From positions 4,280,345 through 4,344,344 of the forward strand of contig OY811975.1 of assembly GCA_963681505.1 (NCBI GenBank): a stretch of DNA of 64,000 bases, in the 5' to 3' direction. Positions 35,749 through 47,850 of the stretch are shown one piece after another (position 1 is the first letter of the stretch; the number at the start of each line of letters is the position of its first letter). A program made the translations under genes and the position numbers. The notes below the pieces were generated by a model. It was not told the DNA's origin and did not search any database. It worked only from the letters and a program-made list of their open reading frames with translations. This DNA comes from Eunapius fragilis (taxonomy: Eukaryota > Porifera > Demospongiae > Spongillida > Spongillidae).

Positions 35749-38122
35749 ATGTGGCCAGTTGTGATATTCGCTGCCGCAGTCGCCTTTGCAGTCGGGTGTG
35801 GTGGTGCTTCTGCACCCTGCTACGACCACCAGAACACGACTTACAAGGCCACCTTTGAACCGGCCTCCTGCGACACGCCATGTACCGTGACTCCCTTCTT
35901 CTCGCCAGACACCTCTGTGACGACGTACGTGGACCTCATCGCTTCTGCGACTGAAGCTATCGACATCTTTACTCCCGGTAAGCCTTGATATCGTCGATAC
36001 GATAATTATCTGTATACAAAATCTAGGCCTGTTGGCGTGCATGCGTCCAGATATATATATATCTCTGATACCTCATTTGACTTTTTTTGAATTTATATTC
36101 GCGAATGTTGTGCATACAACTGCGAGTGTTTCAATGCAACATTGAAACGATTCCATTGACGGTTGCACGCAGCTGGTTGAGTATATAGCGTCGTACATGT
36201 GAACTCTCCTCCCTCGAGCGAGCAAGCACGAAGCGATTTAGTCATCATACAAAACATACAATTAGGCTACAGCGGTCATGGTTCACCACAAGCCGCTCAT
36301 GTGCATGTGACTGGTACAGTTAAAGATGTCTCAAACGTTTAACTTAAGTGTATGCATTTGCCCGTTGAATTTATCGATCTATTTGTCTGAGCATGGATCT
36401 TTGGACTTGCATATCTGCCCATTGCTATGTGTATGACCTTTGTACCGTAAGTTGAAATTTATTGTCTGTGCATGAATCTGGAGCGCAGCTTCCCACCTAT
36501 GGACTTACATTAACTGTAACAACATCTGTCATTTGTACTGTATGTATGATGACGACCTTTGTACCATTGAATTTCTCTATTTGTGCATGAATTTTATCAA
36601 TTTCCCACAATTTGAACGTATATGTACATAATCTACAGTTGAACTGTAGCCACATGTATCTGACCTTTTGTGCATCCATAGTACAAACGTGAGTGACCTT
36701 TGTGCCACATTTTTCTCCTCCACACAAAGATTTCAGCAGCTGGGGTTCGTGCACCAATCACAACGGAACCTGCGGCGGAAATTGCGTTGGGTGCACGCTA
36801 GAGGACCAGAGGAACGAGTCCTTCCCGGTGTTCCCCGCCCTGCTCAACGCCGTGCACCTGAACAACGTGACCGTGCGGCTCCTCATCAACGACTTCAACG
36901 TTCCGACGTGTCAGGGAATGATAGCCCCACTGGACTGGCTCGCCTTGAACGGCATCGCGATCAGGCTGTACACCACCACCACGTTTCTGCACTCCAAATT
37001 TGTGCTGATAGACCACGGCAAGAGGACCGCCATCTCGTCCGTCAACTTTAGCCACACCTCCTTTGTCAAGAACAGGGAAGCAGGCGTGGTGCTAGACCAA
37101 TGCGCTTGCTCCGGCATAGGACTTTACAAGGCCGTATTTGAGAGCGACTGGGATCGCGGGTATGACTATGTGGTGAACAATACTTACACGAGCTCTGAAC
37201 TCGAGTACATCACCGATCCAAGCTTCATTCCGTATGCAACGCCCTTGCACCACACGTATCCTGGTGTGTACGTCGCACCGTTGACGTCGTACGCAAACGC
37301 GACGGTCAAGACCGCGTACACTGGACCCGATTCTGCGTACGACACCATAATGGCCGCTCTCGCCCAAACACGGTCGTCGCTTCAGGTCATGATTTACCAG
37401 ATAACGGATGCAACGTTTTGCAATGAACTGATCAATCTGTCACTGAAAGGAATAAACGTCACGGTGCTGGTGTCGTCATTTGTGGTGAGCGAAGGAGACT
37501 ACAAGCATGCAAAGGTAATGCACACTGATGCCATAACCCTGAATACATTGTCATGATATTCCATTTTGCCATGCACTCCCACCTCCCCCGCCCACCAATG
37601 CAGCAATGTTATGACTCATTGTACAACAGTGGACTGAACGGCCACATCAGAAAAACAAGTCATGTTTTCACGTTTTCGCACCAAAAGTTCTGGATAATAG
37701 ATAACAGTGTTGTGCACTTGAGCACAGGTAAGTCGCACAACTCCTGAAGGCCATCATCACACACACATACATACACAGCAGGTGACTGTTGCTTGCAGTG
37801 CAATGAATCCAATTATAGTTCTAGTAAAACATTGTTTTACTGATGTTTTACTACAATTTTACCATAATTCAGTTGCATGGAACATGTTGCCTAGTGTATG
37901 ATGATTGAGAGTTGGGATGAAATAATCATTTATTTAATTTTAATAGGGAATTGGAGTCCTGACGACGTTCCCAATGCCTCCACCTTTCCACCTTACAACG
38001 AGTCAGGCACCTCAGTGTTCAGGGACATGCTGGTGGCAGTGGAGAGTCCTGGTGTAATCCAGGCATTCCAAAATGTTTTTGATGGTGACTGGGCCATTGG
38101 CACAGACTGGATACCTAGATAG
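35749..38122 (+). CDS. PLD3/PLD4-like phospholipase D family protein, copy 1
   Basis: Exons 35749-35977, 36730-37514, 37604-37727, 37947-38122 join in phase (1, 0, 1) to 437 residues, near the ~490 of human PLD3. A hydrophobic signal sequence (MWPVVIFAAAVAFAVGCG) starts the protein, so it should enter the secretory/lysosomal route. Two HxKxxxxD motifs are present: H164-K166-D171 (HSKFVLID) and H364-K366-D371 (HQKFWIID), the second followed by STG/NWS as in the family. In vertebrates PLD3 and PLD4 act as lysosomal 5' exonucleases and lipid-modifying enzymes; the role here is inferred. Many NxT/NxS sites. It ends IPR-stop, three residues short of copy 2. A TATA box precedes it and AATAAA follows at 38380. 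Confidence 0.92.
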
Positions 38123-38379
38123 TTTGTTTGTTCATGAACAGGGACTATCATTTGGTATTATTGCCACAAAAACAAAAAAAATACCCATGAGTAATGTAGT
38201 TAGAGGGGTTTACTGATCATGATTCACAATTCATTTTCACCATACATGGTATTACTCCTTATATAGTGAGAGTTACTGAGTTGAGAATACGTTCAGGAAA
38301 CCCTCTGAATACACACCATTGAAAAAAGGAACCTCGATAATATTAAAGTTGATTGATGTGTGCAATTGAATTGAATATC

Positions 38380-38385
38380 AATAAA
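38380..38385 (+). terminator. polyadenylation signal of PLD copy 1
   Basis: AATAAA about 260 bases after the stop, in 3' sequence conserved with copy 2 (53690-53695). Confidence 0.5.
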
Positions 38386-38895
38386 AAACAAATCCAGGCC
38401 ATTGTAACACCATCATGGACAGAACTATTTCAAGCATGTAGTAGAAACCTAGGTATCAAATAATTTGACTTGAGAGAAAAAATAAACATTCACTAGGTTC
38501 CTTCTGGTGGCAACAATATCAATTTTGTTCCCATGATGCATTGTGTAGAGTGTGCATGTGTTTGGTGTTTTATGTACGTATATGAAATGCAGTTAGGTAC
38601 TTCATGTCGCTGGATTGATGTATTGCCGTCCAGCAACCATGTTGTATTTGTCCTAACTTATTAAAAAATACCTGGATTCTGTTACCAGTGGCCTTGGACT
38701 TGGGGGGCAAGGATGGTGGAAAGGCCTCAAAAGATTTTCACCATACATGATGATGTTTGGTGCTTACTTGCTTGGTGAATATATTATTGCCCATCTGTAC
38801 ATTGCAGCATCAGTGATTGCAGGGAACAAAATTTTTAATGGTGCAGTTCAGTTACTTCAGTATTAACATAAGTTAGCATTCTAGATTAAATTATA

Positions 38896-39260
38896 AACAT
38901 ACGACCAGTTCGAATATTAATGGTCAGAAAAGCATTAGTAAATGATATGGTGATCCACTTGGTTCCCCTTTTGTTCTCACTAATTCTCATTCTTGGAATC
39001 AAAAATGCATTCAAGTCCCTTTTGTTCAAAAAAAAAGTGGTATTTGGATGATGATGCTTTTGACTGGCTCCAAGAATTGCACTGATCAGGCCTTATCTAT
39101 CCTACATGATGGGGCTCCCCCCACTCCTCCCCAACCTCGGGTTGCAAGCATCCATTACCTACTGCTATATCTCTACACGTTAAATGTCTCCAAAAATTGT
39201 CATCCTCGGGAGACTGTGACCTTCCTCAGCATTCATTTCTTTCATGATGGAAAAACAACC
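38896..39260 (+). repeat. dispersed repeat also present at 63292-63915
   Basis: ACGACCAGTT, GATGGTGATCCACTTGGTTC and TCCTACATGATGGGGCTCCC occur in the same order and spacing in both places. This copy has one unit of the TTGGATGATGAAAGTGGTAC-type repeat; the other has about 14. It starts exactly where the PLD duplication ends. Confidence 0.85.
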
Positions 39261-39506
39261 TCAATAATTAAGCACATATTAGAAAACTTATTAGAAGAGA
39301 TTTCACTATCTTATTGGATCTTGAATACGAGGATGTTGATTTTCAAACTACCGGGTGCCTGTATACGTTATTTTAGAGCAATTCAATACAAACTTGGGAA
39401 TCAAGGAATCCGACTTCCTCAACAGAGCCAAGAATTTGGAAGCACCTGCTCTCTTCTCTGCAATATACTTTGAATCACCACAGCACAAACACATACACAC
39501 ACACGC

Positions 39507-39578
<72 letters not shown>

Positions 39579-39769
39579 CTTACTTGTTTGAGGCTAGCAT
39601 GACTTTCTTTGAGCAGCAGTTGTTGCAGAACACTTTACCACATGACCTGCAGGGAAAAATTAATAATATGAAATTCAAAAAAAAACTGACTCAGCATGGC
39701 CGGTGGAACCCATCTAGCTATTAAGGAACCCTTCCTTTGCTCAAAAACATACCTTTTGCCTGGGTTGAA
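39261..39769. other. intergenic with AC microsatellite
   Basis: AC tract at 39490-39576. ORFs crossing it are artefacts. No gene seen before the conserved upstream region of the reductase gene at about 39770. Confidence 0.6.
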
Positions 39770-39873
39770 TTTTAGACCTTCCGCCGGCGGTGGTAGAACC
39801 CTTCTATTTAAGTACGAATTGAGCGTTTACGAATTCCTTATTTAATTAACTATTGCTTTGCTGTAAATCATTA

Positions 39874-40683
39874 ATGGCGCGTGTGGCAGTAGTGACTGGC
39901 TCCAACAAGGGAATAGGCTTGGAGATAGTCAAGCGTCTGTGCAAGGAGTTTGACGGAGACGTATACCTAACAGCAAGGGATGCCGCCAACGGGTTAAAGG
40001 CAGTTGCTAAGTTGGAGGAGGAGGGACTGCACCCAAAGTTTCACCAACTGGATATTACATCACAGGATTCAGTAGAGAACCTGAAGCAGTACCTGGTTAA
40101 AACGCACGGAGGACTGGACGTTCTCGTCAACAATGCCGGCATAGCTTATACGATGGACTCAACTGCTCCATTTAGCGAGCAGGCCTCAGTAACCGTCGCG
40201 AATAACTTCACGGGTACCCTGCGCGTTACCAAGGCTCTGTTTCCGCTCATCCGACCCCACGGGAGAATTGTCAACGTTTCATCTACTTCAGGAGAGCTAA
40301 GTATTCTTCAGGAGCACTTGCAGAAAAGGTTCTCGGATCCAAACCTCACGGAGGAAGCTCTCGTGTCTCTAATGGATCAGTTCGTGAAGGACGTGCAAGA
40401 CGGTCACCACACCGAGAGGGGATGGCCCAACACCGCCTACGGAACCTCCAAAGTCGGGATGACCGCCCTGACTAAGGTCAATGCCAGAGAGGCAGCGCGA
40501 CTTGGTAAGGAAGACGTGTTAGTGAATGCCTGCTGTCCTGGCTGGTGCCAGACGGACATGTCCAGTCATTCTGGACCTCTAACGGCAGCCCAGGGGGCAG
40601 AGACTCCGGTGTATTTGGCCCTGTTGCCCCCAGCCAGTCCCAATGGAGAGTTCTGGATTGAAAAGTCAGTTGTAGAATGGTGA
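39874..40683 (+). CDS. CBR1-like: carbonyl reductase, CBR1-like short-chain dehydrogenase, intronless
   Basis: Single-exon ORF of 269 residues (human CBR1 has 277). Classical SDR features: TGSNKGIG cofactor loop near residues 8-15, NNAGIA, NVSS, and the YGTSK catalytic Tyr-Lys pair, then NACCPGW and EGAETPVYLALLPP-like ending, all as in CBR1. A cytosolic NADPH-dependent reductase of carbonyls and quinones is expected. The ATG at 39874 starts directly before MARVAVVTG; upstream in-frame codons lack ATG. Vertebrate CBR1 genes have introns, so the lack of introns may mean a retrocopy, but upstream sequence is shared with the fragment at 43786, so a DNA duplication also happened. Confidence 0.93.
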   Translation: MARVAVVTGSNKGIGLEIVKRLCKEFDGDVYLTARDAANGLKAVAKLEEEGLHPKFHQLDITSQDSVENLKQYLVKTHGGLDVLVNNAGIAYTMDSTAPFSEQASVTVANNFTGTLRVTKALFPLIRPHGRIVNVSSTSGELSILQEHLQKRFSDPNLTEEALVSLMDQFVKDVQDGHHTERGWPNTAYGTSKVGMTALTKVNAREAARLGKEDVLVNACCPGWCQTDMSSHSGPLTAAQGAETPVYLALLPPASPNGEFWIEKSVVEW

Positions 40684-41945
40684 CTTGATCTATACTTCTG
40701 TAATCTATTACTTACTTCAGAAAGAAACTGTACCCACGTGCACAAGGGTCAAGTTGTCATGACATTCTTTCCGTAAATAGGGGTTTTGTACATGCCTAAA
40801 GATCTAAACAAACTAGCATGCATGTCAGGTCAATGGGTTGGGTAGAGCTGTAGATTTCACTGTTGATATTAAATTACCCACTGGTACTGTGATACGTGAC
40901 ATGCAGCATGCATGGCTATGTGGTTGAAGATGTGGTACTTTACATCTAACCATAGCATACTATATGGTTAGATGCAAATTATATGCTGAACCAAATTTCT
41001 TCAAAGCACTGGTTTATGGTTCACTATCCAAGCTTTTGCATCTCCAATCAATGCCTAGCCTAGTTAAGTTACCATTAAATGTGACTACAAGGAATTTCTG
41101 TGTCCATGTTCATGAAGGATAAAAAAATTGGTATGTTTCAAAGTCACGTCCCAAAAACCTTAGTAAAAACTTATTTGACTGTACACCAGATTGTTAATAA
41201 CTATAAAAAAACTGCTGGTGTAGGACTAGTATACACTATGCGGTGCATGTAACTATTTTACAGCTTGTACCTTACTTTAATAGTTGAATTCTGAACAAGA
41301 AGTGAGCTTGGTTTGTACGTCTACAAATATGGTAGTCAAATTATGCACGAGCTTGGAGGGGGCGTGGTCTGGCCTGGTTGGCGTCTGCCGCTCACACCCC
41401 TCGTTCCCCTCCTCAACACATAGCCATCGAAGCCCTCATCACTAAATCACTTCTACTGGAGGAGAAATTCACTGTCGGAAGGCAGCGTTTTTTTTTTTTT
41501 TTTTGTCTGCCATTACCGTTTGCACTTAGTGCCGCCAGCGCTTCCATAAATGCATGTGCCGTCCGCATAGCGCAACGCTAATTTCGGGCACAAAAAATCT
41601 GCCCGTCGCAGGTGAAGGGGGATATGTATATACGTCCATATGGAGGTCAGTATAATCATTTTATAAATAATCCCCCCCACACGCACACACATATAAGTAC
41701 CCTATATACCTCACTCCATTGCTGTCATCCCCGAGCACACACATATATACACAACTGTATATATACATGTATATACACCAACCTAAAACCTTACTTCATG
41801 TGATTCCCTTCATTCACGACCAGACCTCTTCAAGCCATATGTCCATGTGTGTACTGATTCATAACACGCTCACACACACACTCACATGCGCGCACACGGG
41901 TCCGTGAACTAGTAAATCAGAGAGCCCCCGTGTGCATGTTGAATT
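40684..41945. other. intergenic, no gene seen
   Basis: Unique AT-rich DNA with a T run near 41490 and short ACAT/AC steps near 41680-41900. ORFs of 60-70 codons here show no domain. Confidence 0.5.
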
Positions 41946-41970
41946 CAGGGCCCTCGGAGGGTATTATAAA

Positions 41971-42005
<35 letters not shown>

Positions 42006-43422
42006 ATTTCAGTACTCCTCCATGTTAACAATTAAGTTACAACACAACCTTCGCAGTTATTCATAGTTATAACGCGCGCATAGCACAATAATACCTCATA
42101 TCGATCTATACAGGGAGATTGGAAAGTCGCGCAAAATGGTTGAACTCCAGAATTCAACATTTTAATAAACAGTAACTTTTAAGTTTGATTCATGCTTGAA
42201 CGAAGCCAAGTTTTCAAGCTACGAGCGGTCGAAAAAGATCGTTCACTAACTGCCTTAGCCTGGATTGACCAAGATCAGTTTAAATATAGGGAAGTCTGTC
42301 AGTTTAACAATCTCCGTAACAAGGCACTTTTCACATTGCAAGTATGGCTATCCTCGGGTGCAGGTATGTCGTTTGGTAAAGTATACACGGTCATCATCTT
42401 CGTTTGGCACATCTGCAGTACCACGTGCTTCATTACTCGAATTAAAATATTCTGCCGATATCTTTAAGCATGGTTGGATTACTAGGAAGAACGTAGCTTT
42501 GCTATATATTAAGGAGATTCGCCCATTGCGTATGTAGCTGACCGACCCGGCAATTAAGAGTTCGAATGAATCCAATCGGTTGGCAGGCTATCTAACACAA
42601 GCAAATATATTTCGGAGTTCCCTAGCCCCTTCGTCAAGCAAACAATCAAATCACTATGACTTGAGGTGGATACACTGCACAATAACAAAAGAACAAAAGG
42701 CTGGTCGCGCGGTGCGCCTGCATGCTTGTATGTACGTATTACATGCATAATTATACTACATCGTTACATTTTAACACGCGGTTTACGATAGATGCGGGGA
42801 AATATTGGGGAATATGTAATATTCATAATTCCATCCTATAGATTTTTTTCTAAGCTAAACATGTTTAATAATCTCCAATCATTATAGATGAAATTGGAAA
42901 AGTAAAGAATCAGCAGGCATATACAATTGTCGTATTGTAACCTTTAAAAACCAGCTCATTATATATAGTTTTAACGATGTGCCTCAGCATTCAAGGTACA
43001 GTTCCGATATACACTATAGCCTATACTTAATAAATGCATGGACGCAAAAGCGAATGTTATAAGAAACAATTTTATACACCGAAAACCAATACAGTGGTAT
43101 AAGTAGTGCAATCGACCAGGAATTGCATAGAAAAACAAAGGGCACCTGGCACAGCATGTTTGCGGAATTGTCCGACAATACGAGCCTGTAAAAAAAAAAC
43201 TCCATAGGGCAGTCGCAAATACGTACTGAGTTTTAAATAGGATATACTGCAAGAATAATCATACAAACCACTAGGAGAAAATTATTCCCCAGAATAATCA
43301 AGCGGATTTCCCCGCGTCTGTCATAACCGCGTGTTAAAGATAAAATTAATCGGCCAAAAAAAGTGGGGGGGCAGCTGCCCCCCTTGCCCCCCCCCCCCCC
43401 CCCCCCGGCTCCGTGGGCCCTG
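41946..43422 (+). mobile_element. candidate 1.48 kb non-autonomous element with CAGGGCCC ends
   Basis: Begins CAGGGCCCTCGGAG and ends CTCCGTGGGCCCTG (inverted), with direct GAATT on both sides (41941-41945 and 43423-43427), a 5-bp target duplication. G/C homopolymers lie near both ends. The interior is AT-rich with no transposase recognised. Confidence 0.55.
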
Positions 43423-43785
43423 GAATTAAAGTTTCCGAAGTAACAACACATTATGAAGAAACCACAACATACATGGAGGGGGGGGGGGGGGGGGGGCTTG
43501 GATGGACAAGCGGCGGAAGGTAAGCTAGACCGTGCGTGACACAAAGGGCACGTGGGTGTGAATACATTGTAGCGGTGAAGAGAGTTGTAACTTTCATGTG
43601 TTGGAATAAGGGTATCAGTTTTATCGACCTAACTGGGTCTGGGACCGAGAATACCATGAACCATGCATGCGCTGCGTGCATTTTGTGTCCACATGATGAA
43701 ATCATCAGACCATTTGTCCACTTCCCTTGAAACCTTGAGATATAACCTTAAGACTCAAGGATTACCCGAGAGGGTTAATTGGCAG

Positions 43786-44002
43786 CCTGAATTTTAGACC
43801 TTCCGCAGAACCCTTCCTTAAATACCAATTGAAACTTTACGGTAATTGCGAATTGTTTATAGTAAAAAAAACTACAATAAATGACCTTGCATGCTGTAAA
43901 CAAATCATTAATGGCGTGCGTGGCAGTAGTGACAGGTTCCAACAAGGGAATAGGCTTGGAGATAGTCAAGCGTCTGTGCAAGGAGTTTGACGGAGATGTA
44001 TA
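43786..44002 (+). pseudogene. truncated second copy of the carbonyl reductase 5' end
   Basis: About 90 upstream bases (ATTTTAGACCTTCCGC...) and the first ~31 codons from ATG 43911 (MACVAVVTGSNKGIGLEIVK) match the intact gene. The match stops at GTATA, exactly where a MITE-like element begins. The remaining 240 codons are missing, and the sequence after the element does not resume the gene. Confidence 0.9.
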
Positions 44003-44332
44003 CAGTGGCGGATCCGGGGGGGGGGGGGGGGGGGGTTGCAACCCCCCCCCCCCCCCCCCCCCCCCCCCCTTTTCTAACCCGTAATGAATAATTATCATTA
44101 GTAACAATTAAGAATTATTGCTAAGTAAAGATGGCTGAAATTCGTAACACAACTGCAGCTCTGCGAGCAAACAAACAGCAAGGCAGTACCATGACGTTAT
44201 GTAGTGTTGTGCGCATGATATAATGATAAAGCGTTGGCGGCTGGGGCTCCGCCCCAGACCCCTCCCACACTTTCATGAATATTAATTAACTTCCCCCCCC
44301 CCCCCTTTTCTGAAATCCTGGATGCGCCCCTG
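44003..44332 (+). mobile_element. MITE-like element, 330 bp, with GTATA target duplication
   Basis: Starts CAGTGGCGGATCCGG, ends CCTGGATGCGCCCCTG; the ends are inverted copies. GTATA flanks both sides (43998-44002, 44333-44337). It contains long G and C runs and no real gene. Same family as 9956-10222. Confidence 0.75.
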
Positions 44333-44466
44333 GTATAGACCCCTTTCCAGCGTGGGCATATCATGTGACATGATTCCTCGTGCCCGGACACATTTTCTCG
44401 TACCCCGACCACTGTGGGCACAAGCTTATGATGGAGTCGTCTTACTAGAGTTCTCTTGATTATTTA

Positions 44467-46435
44467 GCGCGAAGACGGTACCTTTTGAAGCTGCAGATCG
44501 ATGGTGAAGTGTTTCCCGACCGCTATGGCATTGATGAGAGGGAATGGGTTAATGACGTTACCATCTGGCCAGATTTATAGTTTGGTGACATTTATACTTA
44601 TCTCATTGATACGAAGGGAACTTACACACAAAAAACTTTGAAAGCTTACAAGTCACTTGAAGCATACAATTATTTTTACAACAGCTATGTTCAAACAGTT
44701 TTGTCATATGAACTTAACCGATACGCGTGTTTTAAGGCAAAGATAAACCCAAGTCAGAAGACACCAGACAATACCTACGAGGCATGGGTTATTTTGTCCA
44801 AACAAGAAGTAATGACAGCACATTGTAAATGCATGGCGGGGTAAGTTCATAGTACGTTGGATGTAGTTGTCACAACTCATGTGCTATTTCCTTCCCAATT
44901 ATGCATTTAATTTTGTGCAGATTAGGTGAAGTGTGCAGTCATGTTGCTGCTTTACTGTTTAAAATTGAAGCTGCTTGCAAATTGGGTTATAATAAACCAT
45001 CGTGTACCTCACTTCATTGTGAGTGGAATAAGTCATTTGTGGACAATGTAAGCAGCAGCAAAATGTATAAAAGATTAGTTTCATGCAATTAAAAATATAA
45101 TACATATATGGTTCTTCCTGCAGGTAGATCCTTCTGAAGTGATGGACATTCCTGCACTTTGTGCAACCTTTTCATACAGGTTTGGGGAAAAAGTCATCAA
45201 AAGATGTTAATGCATTGTTATTGAAGAAGAGTAGTGAATTTGCAACTGGTCGTCATGAAAGCCCTCATATAAAGACAGATATCTTATTAAGTATAATTCA
45301 CAAAGTTGCTCCAAATTCAAGTCTATTCACAATTATATCCTTCCCTTCAGTAGCAGTTGAATGTACCTCTAGAGCTGAGACAATGTCTCCTGCTATTGCT
45401 GCTGTTACAGCAACTAGTTATGATCAAAGCACCATTCCACTATCTCGTCTTCCTTCGCCATTGACAGCACTGTACGATGGAAAGTATAAATGCTTAAATG
45501 GTGAGCCATTACGTAAAAAGGCTAGAGAAGTTTTTCAAGGCATAACAATATCTGAGAGCACATGCAAAATTATCGAGTTGCAAACATGCAAACAAAGAGA
45601 ATGCAAGGAGTGGCACGAGCAACTTAAAGGGCAGATTACTGCATCTTCATTCCATGAAATCTTGTCTTCAAAAGTAATGGCAATCCACAAAATATAATTA
45701 TAGCACTACTTGTTGAGAAAGATTTGAGTTTTGTTCCTGCTATAAAGTGGGGTATTGAACATGAGGAGACTGCGAAGCAAGAGTATACAATTTAAATGCA
45801 ACAGTCACATGCATGAAGGATTTAAAAATGATCCTGCTGGGTTTGTAATTAATCCTCTTTACCCACATTTAGGTGCAGGCTGTGATGTCTTTATAGAATG
45901 TAAATGCTGTGGAAGAGGGTTATTAGGGGTGAATACCTACTTTCTTACAAAGACAATAATCCTCAAGAACTAACATTGATGAAGCTTTCATGAATTGCCT
46001 GTGACAGTGGGCTTAAAAAAACACACAAGTACTATACACAAGTGCAGGGACAACTTGGGATATGTAGTAGCAGGAACTTTTGTGACTTTGTAGTCTGGAC
46101 TCAGGAAGGTTTATACATGGAAAGGATATATACAAGAACCTTCCATTTGTAGAACAGCTTGTTAAGAAGCTGACCACATTCTATGTTGAGGCCAGAAATT
46201 ATGACTCACCACATTCTGGATGCTGAGTGTTCTAAGAACCCCCAGAATTCAGAAACCCTGCAGCCTGCACAAGGCAATTCAGATACATACTGCTATTGTA
46301 ACAAAGAAGAATATGGAAAAATGATCCAGTGTGACAATCCAAGTTGCAAATTTGTGTGGTTTCATTATGCCTGAGTAGGAATCAAAAGAGCTCCTATAAA
46401 GGAAATTGGTACTGTTTTGAATGTCAGCAAATGAA
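44467..46435 (+). pseudogene. transposon-borne SWIM / YqaJ / PHD protein, inactivated
   Basis: A broken gene. SWIM zinc finger: CKCMAG joined over an 80-base intron (44841-44920, GTAAGT...CAG) to LGEVCSHVAALLF, giving CxCx(n)CxH. A second intron is 45048-45123. YqaJ-type nuclease region: GQITASSFHEIL, then KWGIEHEETA. At the place expected for the catalytic ExK motif it reads LLGVN, so the site is lost. PHD finger at 46285-46400: YCYCNKEEYGKMIQCDNPSC, then FHYA followed by a stop where Cys is expected. Further stops (TAG near 44578) and frameshifts are present. Such proteins accompany ISL2EU-type transposases (from memory). Confidence 0.75.
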
Positions 46436-46539
46436 ATGACATGCATACATGTGCATATATGACTATACCCAAGTGTATGACATATTTGATGCATAAAGCA
46501 GTTGTATTGTATTCATAATATTTGATGAATGTCATTGGA

Positions 46540-47850
46540 CCAAGGGTGGACTAAGGTTACATAAAGCAGCACATACAATAAGAATCTTGTCAATTGTTGA
46601 AAAATGCGTATCCTTAGATGTTTTAATCATAGAAATAGGTAGTCCCAACTGAAGAAACTTGAAGTGTTTCAACCTTCCTGCATGTATTGCTCGCTCAACA
46701 TGAATTCACACAGGAGATAATGACCTACTGACTTCAACTTCATTTTGGGATAACTGATCTTTACCTTTGGTAAAGGAAGGCAAGGCAAGAGAAGCCCCAT
46801 GCAAAGCCAAATCATCAGCAATGTTAAAGCCTCTGTCGGCTAGTACTAGATCTCCTGGGATAAGGTAGTTATAGAAACCACATTGGCTGTCAAATAAAAC
46901 TCGTCCACCCCAACACTTAGATAAGAAATTTATTGCTCCTGTTGGACTGATAGCCATCAAACTTTACAGTACTGTAATTGGTGAAATGAGGACACAATTG
47001 TCCTCAATCGCCTACGTGCAGTCTCGTAACGGAGGCAGCATCACCTTTGCCGAGGGGGATGCGCTATCAAACCTCGTTGCCGACAATGCAATTGCCATAA
47101 ACAGGGCAGATAAGGCTAAAGTAGTGGTGATCCAAAACCACACAGATTATGCTTGTGATCAGTGTTTATGGCTTTCTCTTCTACTTGTACATGCTATGTA
47201 AAATGCCTGTGCTCTGCACATTATGTAATAACATTGCTGTGTTCACTCTCTTCTTGGACATATCTCCTGCAGTAGCAGTGGTCTTCTTGTGTGTTAACAC
47301 CTTTGTCCTTAATTTCTAAATCTGTGTTCATAGCCTCATCTTTCATATGTATCTCTGTATTCACCCCCTTGTCTTCACATTGAATACCTTCAAACTCTAT
47401 CTTTTCTTCTTCATGTAGGTACTTTCACATCATTTCACGTAACGTACTTCCGCATATCCAAATATCTGCAGTAAAAATTGTGACTGGTTTATACGAAGGT
47501 TAAGAGAGGTAGGTATTTTTGAAAATCTAGTTCTCGATAGTTTAAAGACGATAATACTTCAAATTTGCCTGGATCATGAAGCTTTGAGCGCTCTTTCACG
47601 CAGTATTGTATCTAACATCGTACGCAATATCTAAATTAAGGATGTACTGCTTTTTAATTAGAGTAAAAAGTCAACGTTGTTTATTGTACTCTTCCAATGA
47701 CGGGTCCTCCTCACAAATGTCAAAAAACGTTGCAGGCAAGCAATTTCTATCTACCTTGTAACTTTTAGGACGATCTGGCTATGCGCAATCGCTCATTTTC
47801 AGCTCGCCGTTGAATGTGTCACAGCTACGTCATTGCTTGTCGTATTAAAA
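46540..47850 (-). pseudogene. DDE transposase (DDE_Tnp_4 type), inactivated
   Basis: Facing the YqaJ gene tail to tail. Readable parts on minus: an acidic linker with repeated NT motifs (KGVNTE, MNTDLE, near 47270-47410), DCT near 47020 (candidate first Asp), YSTVKF, MAISPTGAINFLSKCWGGRV, LVLADRGFNIAD (second Asp) and HVERAI (Glu), then VCAALCNLSPPL. Stops and at least one frameshift (46965) break it. One stop, TGA before IHVERAI, fits a CGA to TGA change at a CpG. The N-terminal part is too damaged to name; no clear THAP finger. Confidence 0.72.

Larger units (their letters stand above)
35305..38900 (+). repeat. duplicated block, copy 1 (partner 50690-54230)
   Basis: About 3.5 kb including upstream sequence, the four-exon PLD gene and its 3' flank is shared with 50690-54230 at high identity. 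Left match begins near GGACTAGACTAAGCATTGGATT / GGACTAGCATTGGATT; right match ends at TTCTAGATTAAATT / TTTTAGATTAAATT. Introns match too, so this was a DNA-level duplication, not retroposition. Confidence 0.93.

Noticed and set aside
36668..37051. Arg-rich plus ORF over PLD exon 2
   Set aside because: Alternate frame of the GC-rich PLD exon, repeated identically in copy 2.
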